From contig NQMI01000173.1 in the NCBI GenBank assembly GCA_002270565.1, positions 21,506 to 85,505 on the forward strand: DNA of 64,000 bases, read 5' to 3'. This DNA comes from Stenocarpella maydis (lineage: Eukaryota > Ascomycota > Sordariomycetes > Diaporthales > Diaporthaceae). A model generated the notes under the pieces. It was not told the DNA's origin. It made no database searches and saw nothing but the letters and a program-made list of their open reading frames with translations. Each line of letters begins with the position of its first letter. Positions within the stretch are counted from its first letter, which is position 1. A program made the translations under genes and the position numbers. Shown here one piece after another: positions 24,691 to 35,946 of the stretch.

Positions 24691-25084
24691 CCATACCAAC
24701 CATAGTCGCTGGGATGGCATTGAGCCAGAAGAGTATATGGACCTCACGCCCTATAGACTGCTTGGCTGCAGCTGTAGCGAAGAAAGGCCCGACTCCTGCC
24801 TCGAGCACAGGTCACATCCCGGCAGCCACTACAAGAAGATCGAGAGCTGCGATAATGCCTAGTTAGGAGGAAGCAGTATGTCATCCATGTAGTCATCAGC
24901 TGGGTCCCTACTGACGCCCATCCAGGTATTTCCATTACATCGAGAAACCATGGCCCAAGACTATCAAGAAGCTAGATACCGGGCACATCGAGTCGCTCAT
25001 CCACTTCCAGCTCGACCGGAAGACGGGGAGGCACGGCCGGCACAGGCGAGGGCTGAGAAACCACCCGCGCTCTGCCAACCTTAG

Positions 25085-25960
25085 GCTTCCGGGGTGGCTC
25101 AGCCCCAGCTATGCTCAAGCTCAGGCCCTGTCTCGTCTCCAATCCAGCAGTACCACCGGCCGCCCTTCTTCCCACCTGGGCACCGGGACCTTTGAGCCCA
25201 ATGATGCATCGCACTCTTACGCCACATAGCGTCGCGCCTGGAAGACCACATCGCCATGGAGAATGAGACCCTGGCTCAGTCACAGCCATGCTCGATCCCT
25301 GTCTCGTCTCCAATCCAGCAGCACCACCGGCCGCCGTTCTTCCCACCAGGCTCCTCTCCGTACTGTCTCGCCGTAACTGCCCAGAGATATTCAACTCACG
25401 GAGAGGGCCTACCCGCGTCAACACCTGGCTAGAAGCCATCAGGGCCCGCTGTGCCAGGATGGATCAGGCCCCAGGGCCGGCAGCAGAGCAAGGGAACGGT
25501 CCAGCCTCACAAAAGGATCGCACCTAGGCGCAGTTGTCAGGCGAGCCGAACAGCCTCCCCTAAGCGTCGCCAGCAGGGCCCGCCATGGCGGGACAGAGAG
25601 GCAAGCCTCAGCAGCTGGAGGCCTGTCGCTCGCATTCCCCCTCTCATATGCCCTCCGACATCGCCTCACCCCATAGCACGCTGCGGTGCACCCGTCACCA
25701 TTCTTCCCACCAGGCCTCCGAGCCCAATGGTGCATCATCCATCGCACTCTTAAGCCACATAGCACCGTGCCTTCCGAAGACCGCATCACTATGGAGAATG
25801 CGGCCCTGGAGATTGTACGCCCTGTTGAGGAGACCAACCTCCTGCCAATGGCACACGAGCAAGAGGCTCGAGGATCGGCCGAGGCGCATCTGCTGACCAT
25901 GGAAGTCCGCATCACAGTGGAGAATGCGGCCCTGGAGATTGCCGTGCTGGAGATTGCGCG
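25085..25960. repeat. Imperfect local duplications in decayed gene-like DNA
   Basis: Segments containing GTCTCGTCTCCAATCCAGCA (25130 and 25301), CATCGCACTCTTA followed by GCCACATAG (about 25207 and 25739), and ATGGAGAATG or GTGGAGAATG with GCCCTGGAGATTG (25257, 25792, 25917) recur at about 170-bp or larger spacing. The ORFs across the region owe their length partly to these repeats. No protein family recognised. Confidence 0.6.
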
Positions 25961-26187
25961 CCTTGCTTGCATCAAGAGACCAACCAAGCTCAGGCTCGAG
26001 AACCGCCCGAGGGGCTCTCCTGACCATGGAAGATAGGACTTTGGACCTTTTATTTGACATTACCCTGCTAACAACAGAGAAGGCCTTGAGACTCGGTGAG
26101 CAGCGGGTGCTGGCGGTGCTATTTTCATTATTGCTCCCACCAGCCGGCTCCAGACCCGATTCTACCCTTAAGATTCGCCAGCTCCAC

Positions 26188-26466
26188 CCAGGATGCAACC
26201 CAGCCCGATGTCTTTCACTGTGCCAACATTGTTCCTCTGGTGGAGGGTTTCATGGGAGGATACAACCCAGCTCAATGTCTTCCACTGTACCAATATTGTA
26301 CCTCTGGTGGGAGGGCACCTTGGAACCACATGGCGACTTCGGGTTCTGCTGGCGTGGTTGAGGATGTAACATAGCTCAATGTCTTCCACCACTATACTAA
26401 TATCATTCCTCTGGTGGAAGGTATCTTGGTGCCACATGGTGACCTTAGGCTTCGCTAATGGGTTGA
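26188..26466. repeat. About 104-bp tandem repeats, three degenerate units
   Basis: Units start at about 26190, 26258 and 26362, each with CC(A/C)GCTCAATGTCTTCCAC-like sequence followed by ATTGTTCCTCTGGTGG. The first unit is shorter. The spacing of the last two is 104 bp. Confidence 0.65.
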
Positions 26467-26479
26467 TGAGTTTATGATA

Positions 26480-27870
26480 GATGAGGCCACTGGCAGGTTG
26501 AGCTTGCTGTTTACCATCTTAAAGGGGGACCATTGCAGGTCATCATATACACGCGCCTCGCTCTTATAAAGACCTACCTCAAGTGCTTGGTTCCAAAGGA
26601 TAGGTAAGTTGGATCTGGCGCCCCCACTAGGTACTCCATATGCCTGCGAGACGAGCAGCACCATCGCAGCCCTTGTGTCCTCCTGCCAGCCATAAGATAG
26701 ACAAGATATCGATTAAGGGCATGTCGGAAATGCTGCCCTGGGCGGGGGTGCGGCCTTGCTTGTATCCAGGCGAGAGGACTGGGCCTCAACTTCTCTGTGT
26801 TCTACGAGATCCTTAACTCGCCAGACTATGCATGTCACCTTGCTAAGCAGATACGGAAAGATAGAGCTCGTCCTGGATCACTCTTTCTGTGAGACTAATA
26901 CCCCAGCCGTCGATATAGGCAGGCAAGCTGCAGTCAAGTTGTTAGAGTTCAGCACACCCGTACACCTTAATCAAACAGGCACACTTGCGATGATCCTGAG
27001 CAAACCTTAGCTTACCATTGATGTTATCCATCTCTTAAGCTACATTCATCTCCAGCCCGGCATCCTTGGATGACTTACTCCAATACAGCAGCTTATAGCT
27101 TGGAAGATGACCACCCGTCGAGGGCTCCACGTCCACCTCACTCATCTGCATATCACCCTCATCAGCTCGTTGTGGTTATTGTTGTTGGTGCTGTTGTTGG
27201 TTGTCCGGCGAGCAGTCTGATGGCGATAATGCCCCATGACCAGATGGCCAATATGAGGGCCACGAGCACCTGGAGCAGCCCAGCAAATGTCTTGAACAGC
27301 CACGCGGCCAGGACGCTACGTATCCTGGTTGGCGCGGACGAGGAGTTGAACAATGAACCGTCACCATTGTTATCGCCATTGCTATCCCGTGTCACTATTC
27401 GCATCGCCATCAGCGGACTCGTCCGCCTCATCTCCTTGACTCTTCTTGCTTTGTATCGCGAGTACCAGTAATTATGTGAATGCAAATGCTCATGGTGCCG
27501 GCTGCTAACATCATTGCGTTAACATCAAGACCGCTATCAGCTAGAGGCCTATCCGGCTACCACGAGCATATCTGTCCACATTGCAAAGTCGTATACTCGA
27601 ACCTCCCAGTCGTCAAGCTCGCTATTGTCGTTGCTACTTTCTCTTAGGGAGAGTTTACCTCCTTACTCTCTGGTGTTGGTTACGACTTGTTCTCAAGTTA
27701 GAGCAGATGGAATTAACTGAATGTTCTGCCTCATCCACACCATACCCATTCCAATTTGAAAGTCAAGGCCCTGGCTCAAAAAGGGCCTGTTTCTCCTCCT
27801 ACGCGGCCAGCCTCGAGCGCCATGCCTTTAGGACCCGCTCCAGCAAGTTAATGGCATCCAACGCGCCATC
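26480..27870. other. No gene recognised
   Basis: Normal base composition with short frames on both strands. A minus-strand frame at 27162-27485 holds one hydrophobic segment (FAGLLQVLVALILAIW) that could be a membrane helix, but nothing around it supports a gene. Confidence 0.4.
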
Positions 27871-27905
27871 TCCTCCTCCTCCTCCTCCTCCTCCTCCGCC
27901 ACCAG
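27868..27905. repeat. (CTC)n trinucleotide run
   Basis: About eleven CTC/TCC units ending in CCGCCACC. They encode a proline run on the plus strand or a Gly/Glu run on the minus strand. Confidence 0.85.
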
Positions 27906-27978
27906 GGCTACTAACAGCCTTGGCGCACATATCCTCGCCCAGCGCCGCTATAGTGCTCGGCACTAGGATGCACAGCCG

Positions 27979-30390
27979 CTATAGCCTCTGCGCTATATCC
28001 ATTATTGTGTCCCTCTGCCTCTGAAGCCTAAGCCCGGCCTTTTTGAGCGGGCCTATAAAGGTTGCGGTGAAGTAGGTGAGTATATCATTAGCGCTGATAG
28101 CCCTTGTGTCTGCGGCCCCTGCTCTCGAGGGGCGAAGGGCGTCTTGAGGCCATACGCCCAGGGTGTCACATAGGGATAAGAGGACCGTGAAGACGCAACA
28201 GCCGAACGAGTGCGGCAGCTGCTGCGGCAAGCCCTGCGGGCCCGGCTGGAAGCTGACCCGCAAGCCCGGGTGGTTGTGGTGCCCGGCAGCAGGGCGGACA
28301 GGGAGTAGGCTAAGGGTTCTAAGCCCGAGGACGAGCTCCTCTGCCGCCTTGTTTCCGTGGGTCCCGAGGCTGCTATGGGCCTCGGCAAACATGGCCACGG
28401 GGTCAAAGGTCGAGAGGAGCCAGTGTCCCTGCACGAAGAGCGCGAGCGAGGGCCTGGCCGCGTGTTGGACCTGGTCGGCTGATGTGGAGGTGGCGAAGTA
28501 GAGGTGGAACTCGAGGCATAGGGCCTCGGCCCGGTCGGCGCTGAGAAAGGCCGCGGAACGCCGTCCAAGCACTAATGAAGCTGTTTGTTATGGAGCCATT
28601 GAGGCTGGAGGCTGGATCCAGGAGACGCGTGGACAAGTCCTGTTGCAAGATGCCCCAGAGGGCCGAGTGGCCCATGCTCGACAAGGTCAACGAGGTCACC
28701 AGTCCCGATCCCATACCCCACGCACCTGGGGCGAGGCCCTCGCTGTGGTGAGTCTGAGATGAGGCGGGTGACGATGGGGTCGGAGCGTCTATGGCCAGCC
28801 TACTAGCCCCCTCCTGGGACTGGGACTGGGCTTGGGCCTGTCTTGTCGCCTGCCCATACTCGGTGGCAGGTTGGGCAGCTGCGGTGCCGCATCATCGTCT
28901 CCACTGATAGGGGAAGGCGAGGGGAATGACTCGTTGGTGCCGAGATAGAGACTGTAAGCAATGGGGGAGGGGGAGCCTGCGAGCCCAGACAGGGTGCCGA
29001 TATCATCAAGGCCGTCGTCGTCGTCATCGCGGTCACCACGATTGATAACGGCCATACCTTGGGCGTGTTGAAACCCGGGACCGGAATCAGGGCTCTCGAG
29101 GCCAGAGTCGCCCCACACATCCTTGTGCTTGTGCATATACTCGTCGTACTCCTCGTGGGCCTCCTCCTCCTACTTATTGCCATCTTCGTCGTTGGTGTCT
29201 TCGCCATCCTCTGCAAGGTGATCTGAAGGTGCTGGGGAGCCCCTGGGCGGTGCAGCTTGACCTGATGAGCCACCACCTGTGTCCTCCTTATCCGTGTCCC
29301 TCCTCTTCCTGCTTGCCAAGGCCTGGCCTCTTCGCCTGCGCTCGGTCTCTTTCCTGTGGGTAAAGGGAAGGGCTTGGTCTGCGGGGCTCTTTGTCGCCTT
29401 GATGGCACGGGGCTGTGCGTGCGATGGCCGTTCCCCAGCCGGCCTCAGGCTCTGGTAATGCTGAGGATGCTGGTGTGGGGGCGTGTGGTGTAGGGGTTGG
29501 TGTAGATGCTGGCGTAGACGTTGGCGTTGCAGATGTTGTCGATTCGAAGGCAGCTCGTTGTATTAAGGAGGTTGGGGCGTGTGAGCCTGCTGGCTCATGT
29601 AAAGGACTGAGGAGGGGCGGTTGCTGTCGCTGTTGATGTCGCTGTTGGCATCGCCATCACCATGAAGGATGCAACGCCTGTCCGGAGGCTGTCCTAGAAC
29701 CGTCGCGAACAGAGGACACCAGAACCGAACAGGATGCATAGGAAGATGGGGTGCCATGGCTCTGGTGTCTCGTCGTCGGCCGGCGTTCCCTCGTGGGCTG
29801 CTCGCCTGGCCGCCCGACTCGGTCGACCGTCATCCCCATCCCCATCCCCATCGCTATCGCCACATATCGCACCCACACCTCAGCCCCCTTGGCCAGTCGC
29901 CACGCCGAGGCCACACGTGGCACAGAACCTCCAGAGCTGTCCTTTCCAGTCGCATGCGTCCCATTCCTTGCTAAACTCGGCAATGAGAGCCGACTCCAAG
30001 GTTGCCTTTGAGATGCCCTTGGACATTAGGATTTAGCACATGTCGTATTAGGATCGTTGCTGTTGTTGCCGCTGTCTTCGTTGCTGTAGTTATGGCCCGG
30101 CCCGACTTCCTTCCCTGCCTCTGCCAATAGTGTATGCGGTGCTGTAGGCGCCTGCAGATGCTCCGCCGTGATGCGCGCAGCTCTTTCTGGGCAACCTCCT
30201 GGACTCTGGTATATGCTCTGGCCGCCTCCTGCAGGCGCTTGACGGCTGCCGTCAACAGCTGCCCGTCGTCCTGCACCTGGTCCTGGTCATGGCCCTGGTC
30301 GGGATCTGTATCGTCCCCCTCCTGCTCTTCCTCAGTTATAACTCCGAGTCCATCTGCCGCGTCTTTTCTATCGCCGTCCGCAATTTCCAA
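27979..30390 (-). pseudogene. Ulp1/SENP-like (C48) cysteine peptidase gene, frameshifted
   Basis: The minus-strand frame 28572-27979 has the right order of C48 hallmarks: LFVQGHWLLSTFD supplies the catalytic His in G-H-W, and GLPQQLPHSFGCCVFT matches the PQQxxSxDCGVF block with the oxyanion-hole Gln and the nucleophile Cys, although the D-C-G is G-C-C here. The preceding Ulp1 element (SSLNGSITNSFI, compare WLNDxIIN) lies in another frame at 28714-28570. Upstream pieces on the same strand are an acidic low-complexity stretch (28789-29136) and a Lys/Arg/Gln-rich likely coiled coil (29971-30390, LLTAAVKRLQEAARAY). Frames change at least twice with no clean introns, and the base changes are not RIP-like. 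Ulp1-domain genes are often found near fungal transposons; SUMO-protease function cannot be assumed. Confidence 0.5.
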
Positions 30391-31160
30391 ATCTCTGGAC
30401 CCTCGCGTCGTTGTCGCCCCGCCCAGATCTTCTTGTTGCAGGTATCGCCGCGAGGAGCTTTGTGGAACGACCTGTCGCTGCTGCTGATGCAGCAGCCTAA
30501 GGTGTTTGTGGCCACAAGGGTTTATCCATTGAGGGGCGACCGTATAAGAAAGGGGGGGAGGGAGGTTAGGTTGCTATTACAGTCCGCGCGTGTCAATACT
30601 CGAAATGGTCTGTCTTATCTGGTCTGGTTACCGTCAATGTCTAATTGGGCTTGTCTTGCTTGCTTATGTAGTATATGTAAGGAGGTTAGCCAGTCTAGCT
30701 GACCCTAACCCTGGTGTGGACCTGTCTCAAATGCAGTCTTAAGCACTGAAGCATGGTCGCTTGGCGTGATGAGATGAGGAATTAGAGAGAAGAAAATAAA
30801 ATAAAAGAAGAAATGGGGAAAAAAAAGAAATATGTTCCTTAGTAACTAAAGAAAACTTTTTAAATTTCACTAGTCACATGATTAGAAATCGCTGCCGCTA
30901 GTAGTGTCATTTGCAGTGTGCCGTGTATTGGAATTTGTACGAGCCTGACCTCATAAATCTATATCCACCACTCTTGCCTGCCGTTAACGATTCCACCAAC
31001 CAAAAAAAGCACGGAAAAATATTTACAATGAGACCTAGCTCCTCCTAGGCCATTAGAGACAACTTTGGGGCATGGGGTGTTTTGATTGCGCTAGGAAAGA
31101 AGCCTGTTGTTAACTCTTAGAGCATATGGAGCCTACCGTGGCTGGAATACTTTCCGGTTT
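30391..31160. other. No gene recognised
   Basis: Short G-rich and A-rich stretches (poly-A-like 30785-30830). No frame with family resemblance. Confidence 0.4.
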
Positions 31161-31163
31161 AAA

Positions 31164-31250
31164 CTACTTAACGCCCACCATAATAACCGATCCTATTTCC
31201 ATTGATACTAAGGGATCGTCAGAATTATCGCTATTTAGCCATACCATATC
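31164..31250 (-). pseudogene. C-terminal fragment of a Fot1/pogo-like transposase
   Basis: The minus-strand peptide DNSDDPLVSMEIGSVIMVG followed by a stop parallels the transposase C-termini encoded at 42965-43108 (DNSGDSLILTEEGLVIVM) and at about 43165-43330. Only about 25 residues remain. It shows that this family once inserted, or was transduced, here. Confidence 0.5.
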
Positions 31251-31638
31251 GAACAAACAGGGGAGAGAGCATAAGGACACGCCTAAGCGTAATGGAGGGT
31301 TGGTGATGGTTCTTCCATCCTGACGATAGCTAGACCAGGTGTAGGAACTTGCTCTGCGTGTGAATTGAGCTTGCAATCTTGGCGGTTTTACAACCAGGAT
31401 ATTGTTGGCGTCCCAGGGAGAGTGCGAGGGCTTTCACCGCGGATAGGAGGGCTATAAAGGGGTGGGGGGCCACCCGGCGCAAGACGAAGAGTCCCAATCC
31501 ATGTTGCTGCGCCGCACCGCGAAAGAAAGAGGCAGAGATTCATACAAGGCCCTGTATTTGGTATCACTCAACACTTGGAGGACACAAGGTCAAATTATGA
31601 GCATAAGTAGGTGCTAGTAATTATACCAATAGATTAGC

Positions 31639-33220
31639 CTAGATGAAGCCAAAGTAGTCTTTGCTCCAGAGGCGAAAGTCCCTATGGGCCCACTGCGCAA
31701 GACGCCTTAGGGAAGCAAGGAGTCGATACACATGTATTAGGTCTGAAGTGCTCCCCATGGGTATCTCACTCATGATTACCATAGACGAACCCAGGCCGTC
31801 ATCACGGACCTTATCAACCCACGCAAAGGATAGCTTCCAGTCATGGCCCACAACCCGCACGAGAGGGAGGACTGGGAGCTGCCTCTCGCGCCCGGGTGGC
31901 GTTTCTTTTTCCGCGCTGCCGGCCTGGTTCTCCGCGATCCACTTGGATATCAGCTCAGCCCTTGCCATCCACGCCTTGGTCCATGTTGCCAGCTGATGAT
32001 TGCCCGACTCGGCTGATGCCTCAGGCTTGGTCTCGATAGCTACCGCAATGGGGCGTAATACAAGGGGCCCGTAAGTAGTCTGATTTATTGTCTGGAGGGG
32101 TGGTGGCTGGCTTGCGACTAGTCTCTCTACATCAGGTGTTGGTTCGAGCGCGAGGCAGAAGTCGACCAGGCGAGACTTGACCGCGTCCCCGGTGGCAATA
32201 TTTGTGGGGACAAGTGACGGAAGGACTCGAGCACTCGTTCTGTAGGACAGCCGGGTTTCAGTATGAGAAGGCCGGAGTAGTAGTGGGGACAGGGAGAGTG
32301 GCCTACATGTTCCAAGCCCGCAGGGTCTTGGCCGCGCCTCCTTCAGAGCCGCCAATGGCCCGCGTCAGGATCGGCCAGTGGACAGCATTGTTCCAGTGGG
32401 CCTCATTTACCTTCTCTGAAAAGCACAGCGCGGCCTGCTCGACAATCTCCCGCAGCCCCGCCAGCTCGGCCTCTGCGTCCAGCGGGTAGTCGTGGAGAAT
32501 GTCGTCGCTGCGGAGCGGTCGCCACCTAGTGGTGACACCCTTCTCGTCCTTGACAGCGGCCGGTATAGTACCAATGCCGTCGCTCATCTGCGAGATGTCT
32601 GCGTAGAGCTCCTGTGCGACCGGGGGAAGGGCCTCGGGGTCCATTGCTCGGGTGGTGATGCCTGCAAATCTGAGCTGAGCCGGGTTCTTAGACGGGCTCT
32701 GGGACCGCTTGGAATTGGAGGCCGATGTGGAGGCTCGTGACGAGGTTCCAGTCGACAATGTGACGTCTGCCTGATGATGCCCACCATGTCCAAGAGAATC
32801 AGAGCTCGGGCCGGCATGTTGAACCCAGGCAGATGACGAGGCTGAGGATGGCCTCAACGGACGAGTAACAAGGCGAGCTTGTCCTCGTCCGACCCCCCGA
32901 TGCCGCCTGAGGGCCTTGGGGGTAGGACTGCCAGGCACGCCTTCTCCATGACTATCGTGCGTATCTGCGTCGGCTGCCTTTTCGGAGGTTTGTGTGGGTA
33001 TGCGGAGGGGGCCCGAGTCGGACGAGGTCAGGCTTGTCGAGCGGGTGGAGCGCTTTGAGGGACTCGACATGGCCGAGTCGGGAGAAGGACTCGAGCATAC
33101 AGAAGCCGAGACATCCGACCCGAGATTGGGCCCAATTGCGAGATCGGTGTACTCGGGATTCGTGGCGCGGTGGACCTGATCAACCCAGTAAGTAATGGCC
33201 GAGAATGATGCGAACGACAT
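31639..33220 (-). CDS. PD-(D/E)XK nuclease-like domain protein (fungal type), intact, one intron
   Basis: Two minus-strand exons, 33220-32307 and 32239-31639, join through a 67-nt intron (32240-32306, GTAGGC...CTACAG, branch-like ACTGAAAC). Splicing restores WNITSARVLPSL across the junction and gives 504 aa from the Met at 33220. An in-frame Met at 33301 would add 27 residues but has a poorer start context. The first half is Ser/Pro/Arg-rich (likely disordered); the second half has the fungal PD-(D/E)XK-like layout: EAHWNNAVHWPIL, then VKSRLVDFCLAL with the candidate metal-binding Asp, INQTTYGPLVLRPIAVAIETK with E-T-K as the E-x-K, and VVGHDWKLSFAW. The family is common and mostly uncharacterised in ascomycetes. 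Catalysis is inferred from motif retention. It is the only intact gene in a decayed neighbourhood. Confidence 0.8.
32240..32306 (-). other. Intron of the PD-(D/E)XK-like gene
   Basis: The donor GTAGGC, acceptor CTACAG and exact frame repair across 32307/32239 support a real 67-nt spliceosomal intron rather than a frameshift. Confidence 0.8.
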
Positions 33221-33857
33221 TACGTCGTGAACAGGAGGTCCAGAAATTCCCGAATGTGGACATTTGTAGACGTGTTTTGCCGCTGAGGTGGTTATTATCA
33301 TGGAGTAGAGTTGTTTTGTTTTCTTTTCACGTGTTTGGTGACGCTGGCGAGTGGTTTCTCGGACAACCGGCTGGCCAGCTCGTCATACCCCGGCTAGGCT
33401 GATCGACACGGCTAATGCTTAGTGTATTCTGAGACTGGTTTAAGTGGACCTTGGGGTTACATCAGACCCGCAGTGTGCACGGCTAAGGTGCTTATTATGA
33501 ATTTATGTGCAAACGCGCTGCAGCTTGCTAGCATGGTTGTTACGTGCGGCCTGTGGTCAAACTGGTCAGGTTATTTATCAGCCCTCTCTGTACCACCTCT
33601 CTGCCTCAACCGATATAATATAATCTAAACCGCTATCGTAGGCATAAAACCAGAAGAGAATACATACTGACTATTGGAGCTGATGGAACAAACTCTAACA
33701 TGGCTCTACGTCTTGGCGATCGGCGATGGCTCCATAATGTCGTGGCCACAATTCCAATGGCAGATATCCGGCTCACCTGGAGCTAGCAGCTGTCTCATCT
33801 ACATAAAACCCAAATCCCTATATTATCTTGTCAGTGTCAGCACTTCCATCTACTAGT

Positions 33858-34360
33858 AACGTGGGTGGCCTACATTCGGCCCCCCTGTTCCGGCCCCCCT
33901 CCCGGTCATCGTTCACGCACCCAGCTTTTTCCTGTGGCGGACCCAGTATAAGAAATTAAGCGTGCAGCATACCAGTTCCCTTGTACCGATAGCTCCTCAA
34001 CCCGGCACTTAGACCCCACCTCACCCTTACGTGTAGCTGGGTGTGTGAAAAGCGCACAGGCTACTGGGTGCGTGGAAAGTCTACTAGCTGTGTGAAAGGC
34101 CTACCCTAACCCTCTAGGTCTTGGGCCCCTGGGTGCGTGCACTTCATTGCCCGCCATAACAATAACCCAACCCTTTCTCATTAATATTAGGAAATCATCA
34201 GACGTATCACTATCAGGAGATACCTTACCAGCCGTAATTTAGCCTTCTAAATAACCTTAATATTAGTAAAAGCTATATTTAGGTTAAGTATAACTTTCAT
34301 CCTGTTAAGCTTCCTGGTAGCTTTAATTTAACCCTCTATATTAGCTGGATCACATATTAT
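33858..34360 (-). mobile_element. Truncated Fot1/pogo-like element (family D)
   Basis: It starts TA-ACGTGGGTGGCC, the same end as at 42880. The part at 34150-34330 aligns with 42970-43108 plus the sequence after 44938, the transposase 3' end read on the minus strand, with many transitions. The interior 33900-34140 has its own short repeats of CTGGGTG(T/C)GTG. The rest of the transposase is missing. Confidence 0.6.
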
Positions 34361-35081
34361 AATACATTGCTCCGTATTCCCGACCGGTTTGTTTTTTCTC
34401 GCCCGGTCCACCTCTATTACAGACACATCAGGGTCGCGAGCTTGCAACTATTCTCATGAACGCCGTCGTCTCGGTCACTACGGCATGAATTTTGGTGTGG
34501 TCGGGGTGGGGCGTCGATACGAGGAGGTGGCTCCCAATATCTTTGGCGGCAAACAGCCTGTTCTTCACCATCTTTGTCTATGTTGGGGAGGTCTTTTTCA
34601 ACCCAATGCGTGCTCCAGACTACAACTGGAAGGCTCAGAGCCAGAAACTGGGTGGCCGACAAATATGTGGATGCGAACAGTTTGCATAGAGTCGTATCGA
34701 GAGGCACAACAACAAAGGACTCGCGTTCGTGGAATCGCCGTTGAATATATATCTAGCTGCATGATGACGCCTGGGAAGTCCACCTCCAGCGTGCTGAGAT
34801 GATGACTTCATATAAAACGCATAAGTTATTTTAATGTTTTGGGACTAGCATCCTATGAAAGTTTCATGTTCTGATTCCGCGGCACATCGAAGCCCAGACC
34901 CACGATATGACCATCATCACATGAGGCCATTGACCCCTGAAACGCGCCTCGTAGGACTTGTAAAGTCTTTTGAGGAGTTCCAGGCTCTCTTTTCTTTCAT
35001 GATCCTCCCTCGGGCCCTCCACGGTCACCTCCAAACCATCCAACATTCAGTATATGTCCCAATTCACGGCGCAACTTTAAT
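34361..35081. other. No gene recognised; 3' flank of the cutinase-family gene
   Basis: Plus-strand frames at 34389-34802 and 34492-34689 (with a hydrophobic stretch LAANSLFFTIFVYVG) overlap in different frames and match nothing I know. The last part is probably 3' untranslated DNA of the gene ending at 35082. Confidence 0.35.
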
Positions 35082-35946
35082 TTACTGCGTGAACCTTTCC
35101 ACAATGAAGTCCACAGCAGGTTTGATATAGTCAGGCCGAATATAGGTGAGATGGAAGAACGTGCATGTTCCCGCGGGGTCACAGACCTGAGGAATTAGAA
35201 AGAGGAGAAGTTAGCTCCTCGTCAATGTCACCCTCCACCACGAAGGGACGTACCGGGTCTCCATCAGCACAGACCTGCCGCACTTTCTCGTCAAGACCAG
35301 CTGGGAACCTACTTAGGTTTTCTCCCCTCCGCAAGTAGCCATCTCCAAACATGACGAGAGACTTGATGCGTCCGTACAGCTCCGTTGGAATATCCTGTGC
35401 GGCGGCATGCATTACCGCCGCACCTTGGGAGTAACCCACCAAGGCAAAAGTCTGGTTGCGGCAAGCCGCCGCCTGGAACCTCAGCCGCTGGACAACGTCT
35501 GCCGACCCTTGGCGAACCCCTGATATGATTTGCGCACTGGCAGGATACTGCGCGATAGCTTAGCGAGTGAACTTCGATAAGCGGACTTTCGGAGCGCATA
35601 CCTGAACTGGATAGCCCCTGGCGCCAGGCAAGATGACTGTCGTGTTACTGACAACAGGGTCGCCGACAATAATCCCGAATTTGCCGTTGCCGGCTTCGAA
35701 GTTTGGCTCACTCGTACCGCGCGCTAATTATTGCTTCGAATCAAAGCTCAACTGGCCTCGCATTTGGCTAGACTTACCCACGAGAATTTCGAAGTCCGAG
35801 CAGCCAGCCGGAATGTCCTGAGGCCGGATGGGAACCGGTTCACCAATCGTCACTCCGGTGTCTGGAAGGGGCGGGCATTCAGTTGACCCCTGACAAAGTG
35901 CCTGTGTGACGTACAGGGCCAGGAAGTAAAGGATATAATTCATCAT
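35082..35946 (-). CDS. Cutinase-family serine esterase, intact, four exons
   Basis: Exons 35946-35778, 35723-35602, 35547-35254 and 35186-35082 join in frame through introns of 54, 54 and 67 nt with GT...AG ends to give 229 aa. A hydrophobic N-terminus (MMNYILYFLALYV) is a signal peptide, so the enzyme is secreted. The mature part has the cutinase layout: CSDFEILVARGTSEPN, the nucleophile elbow GYSQG with catalytic Ser, DGDPVCDPAGTC with catalytic Asp in the loop between Cys residues, and FFHLTYI with catalytic His. Length suits the family (about 200-230 aa). It should hydrolyse cutin, suberin or other ester substrates outside the cell; the substrate cannot be told from sequence. An alternative start is the Met one codon later. 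A second, damaged cutinase lies upstream on the same strand. Confidence 0.88.

Noticed and set aside
25451..26374. Dense overlapping ORFs on both strands
   Set aside because: Open frames come from G+C-normal local duplications lacking stops; none shows conserved motifs.
32202..33195. Plus-strand ORFs over the PD-(D/E)XK gene
   Set aside because: Antisense shadows of a well-supported minus-strand gene.
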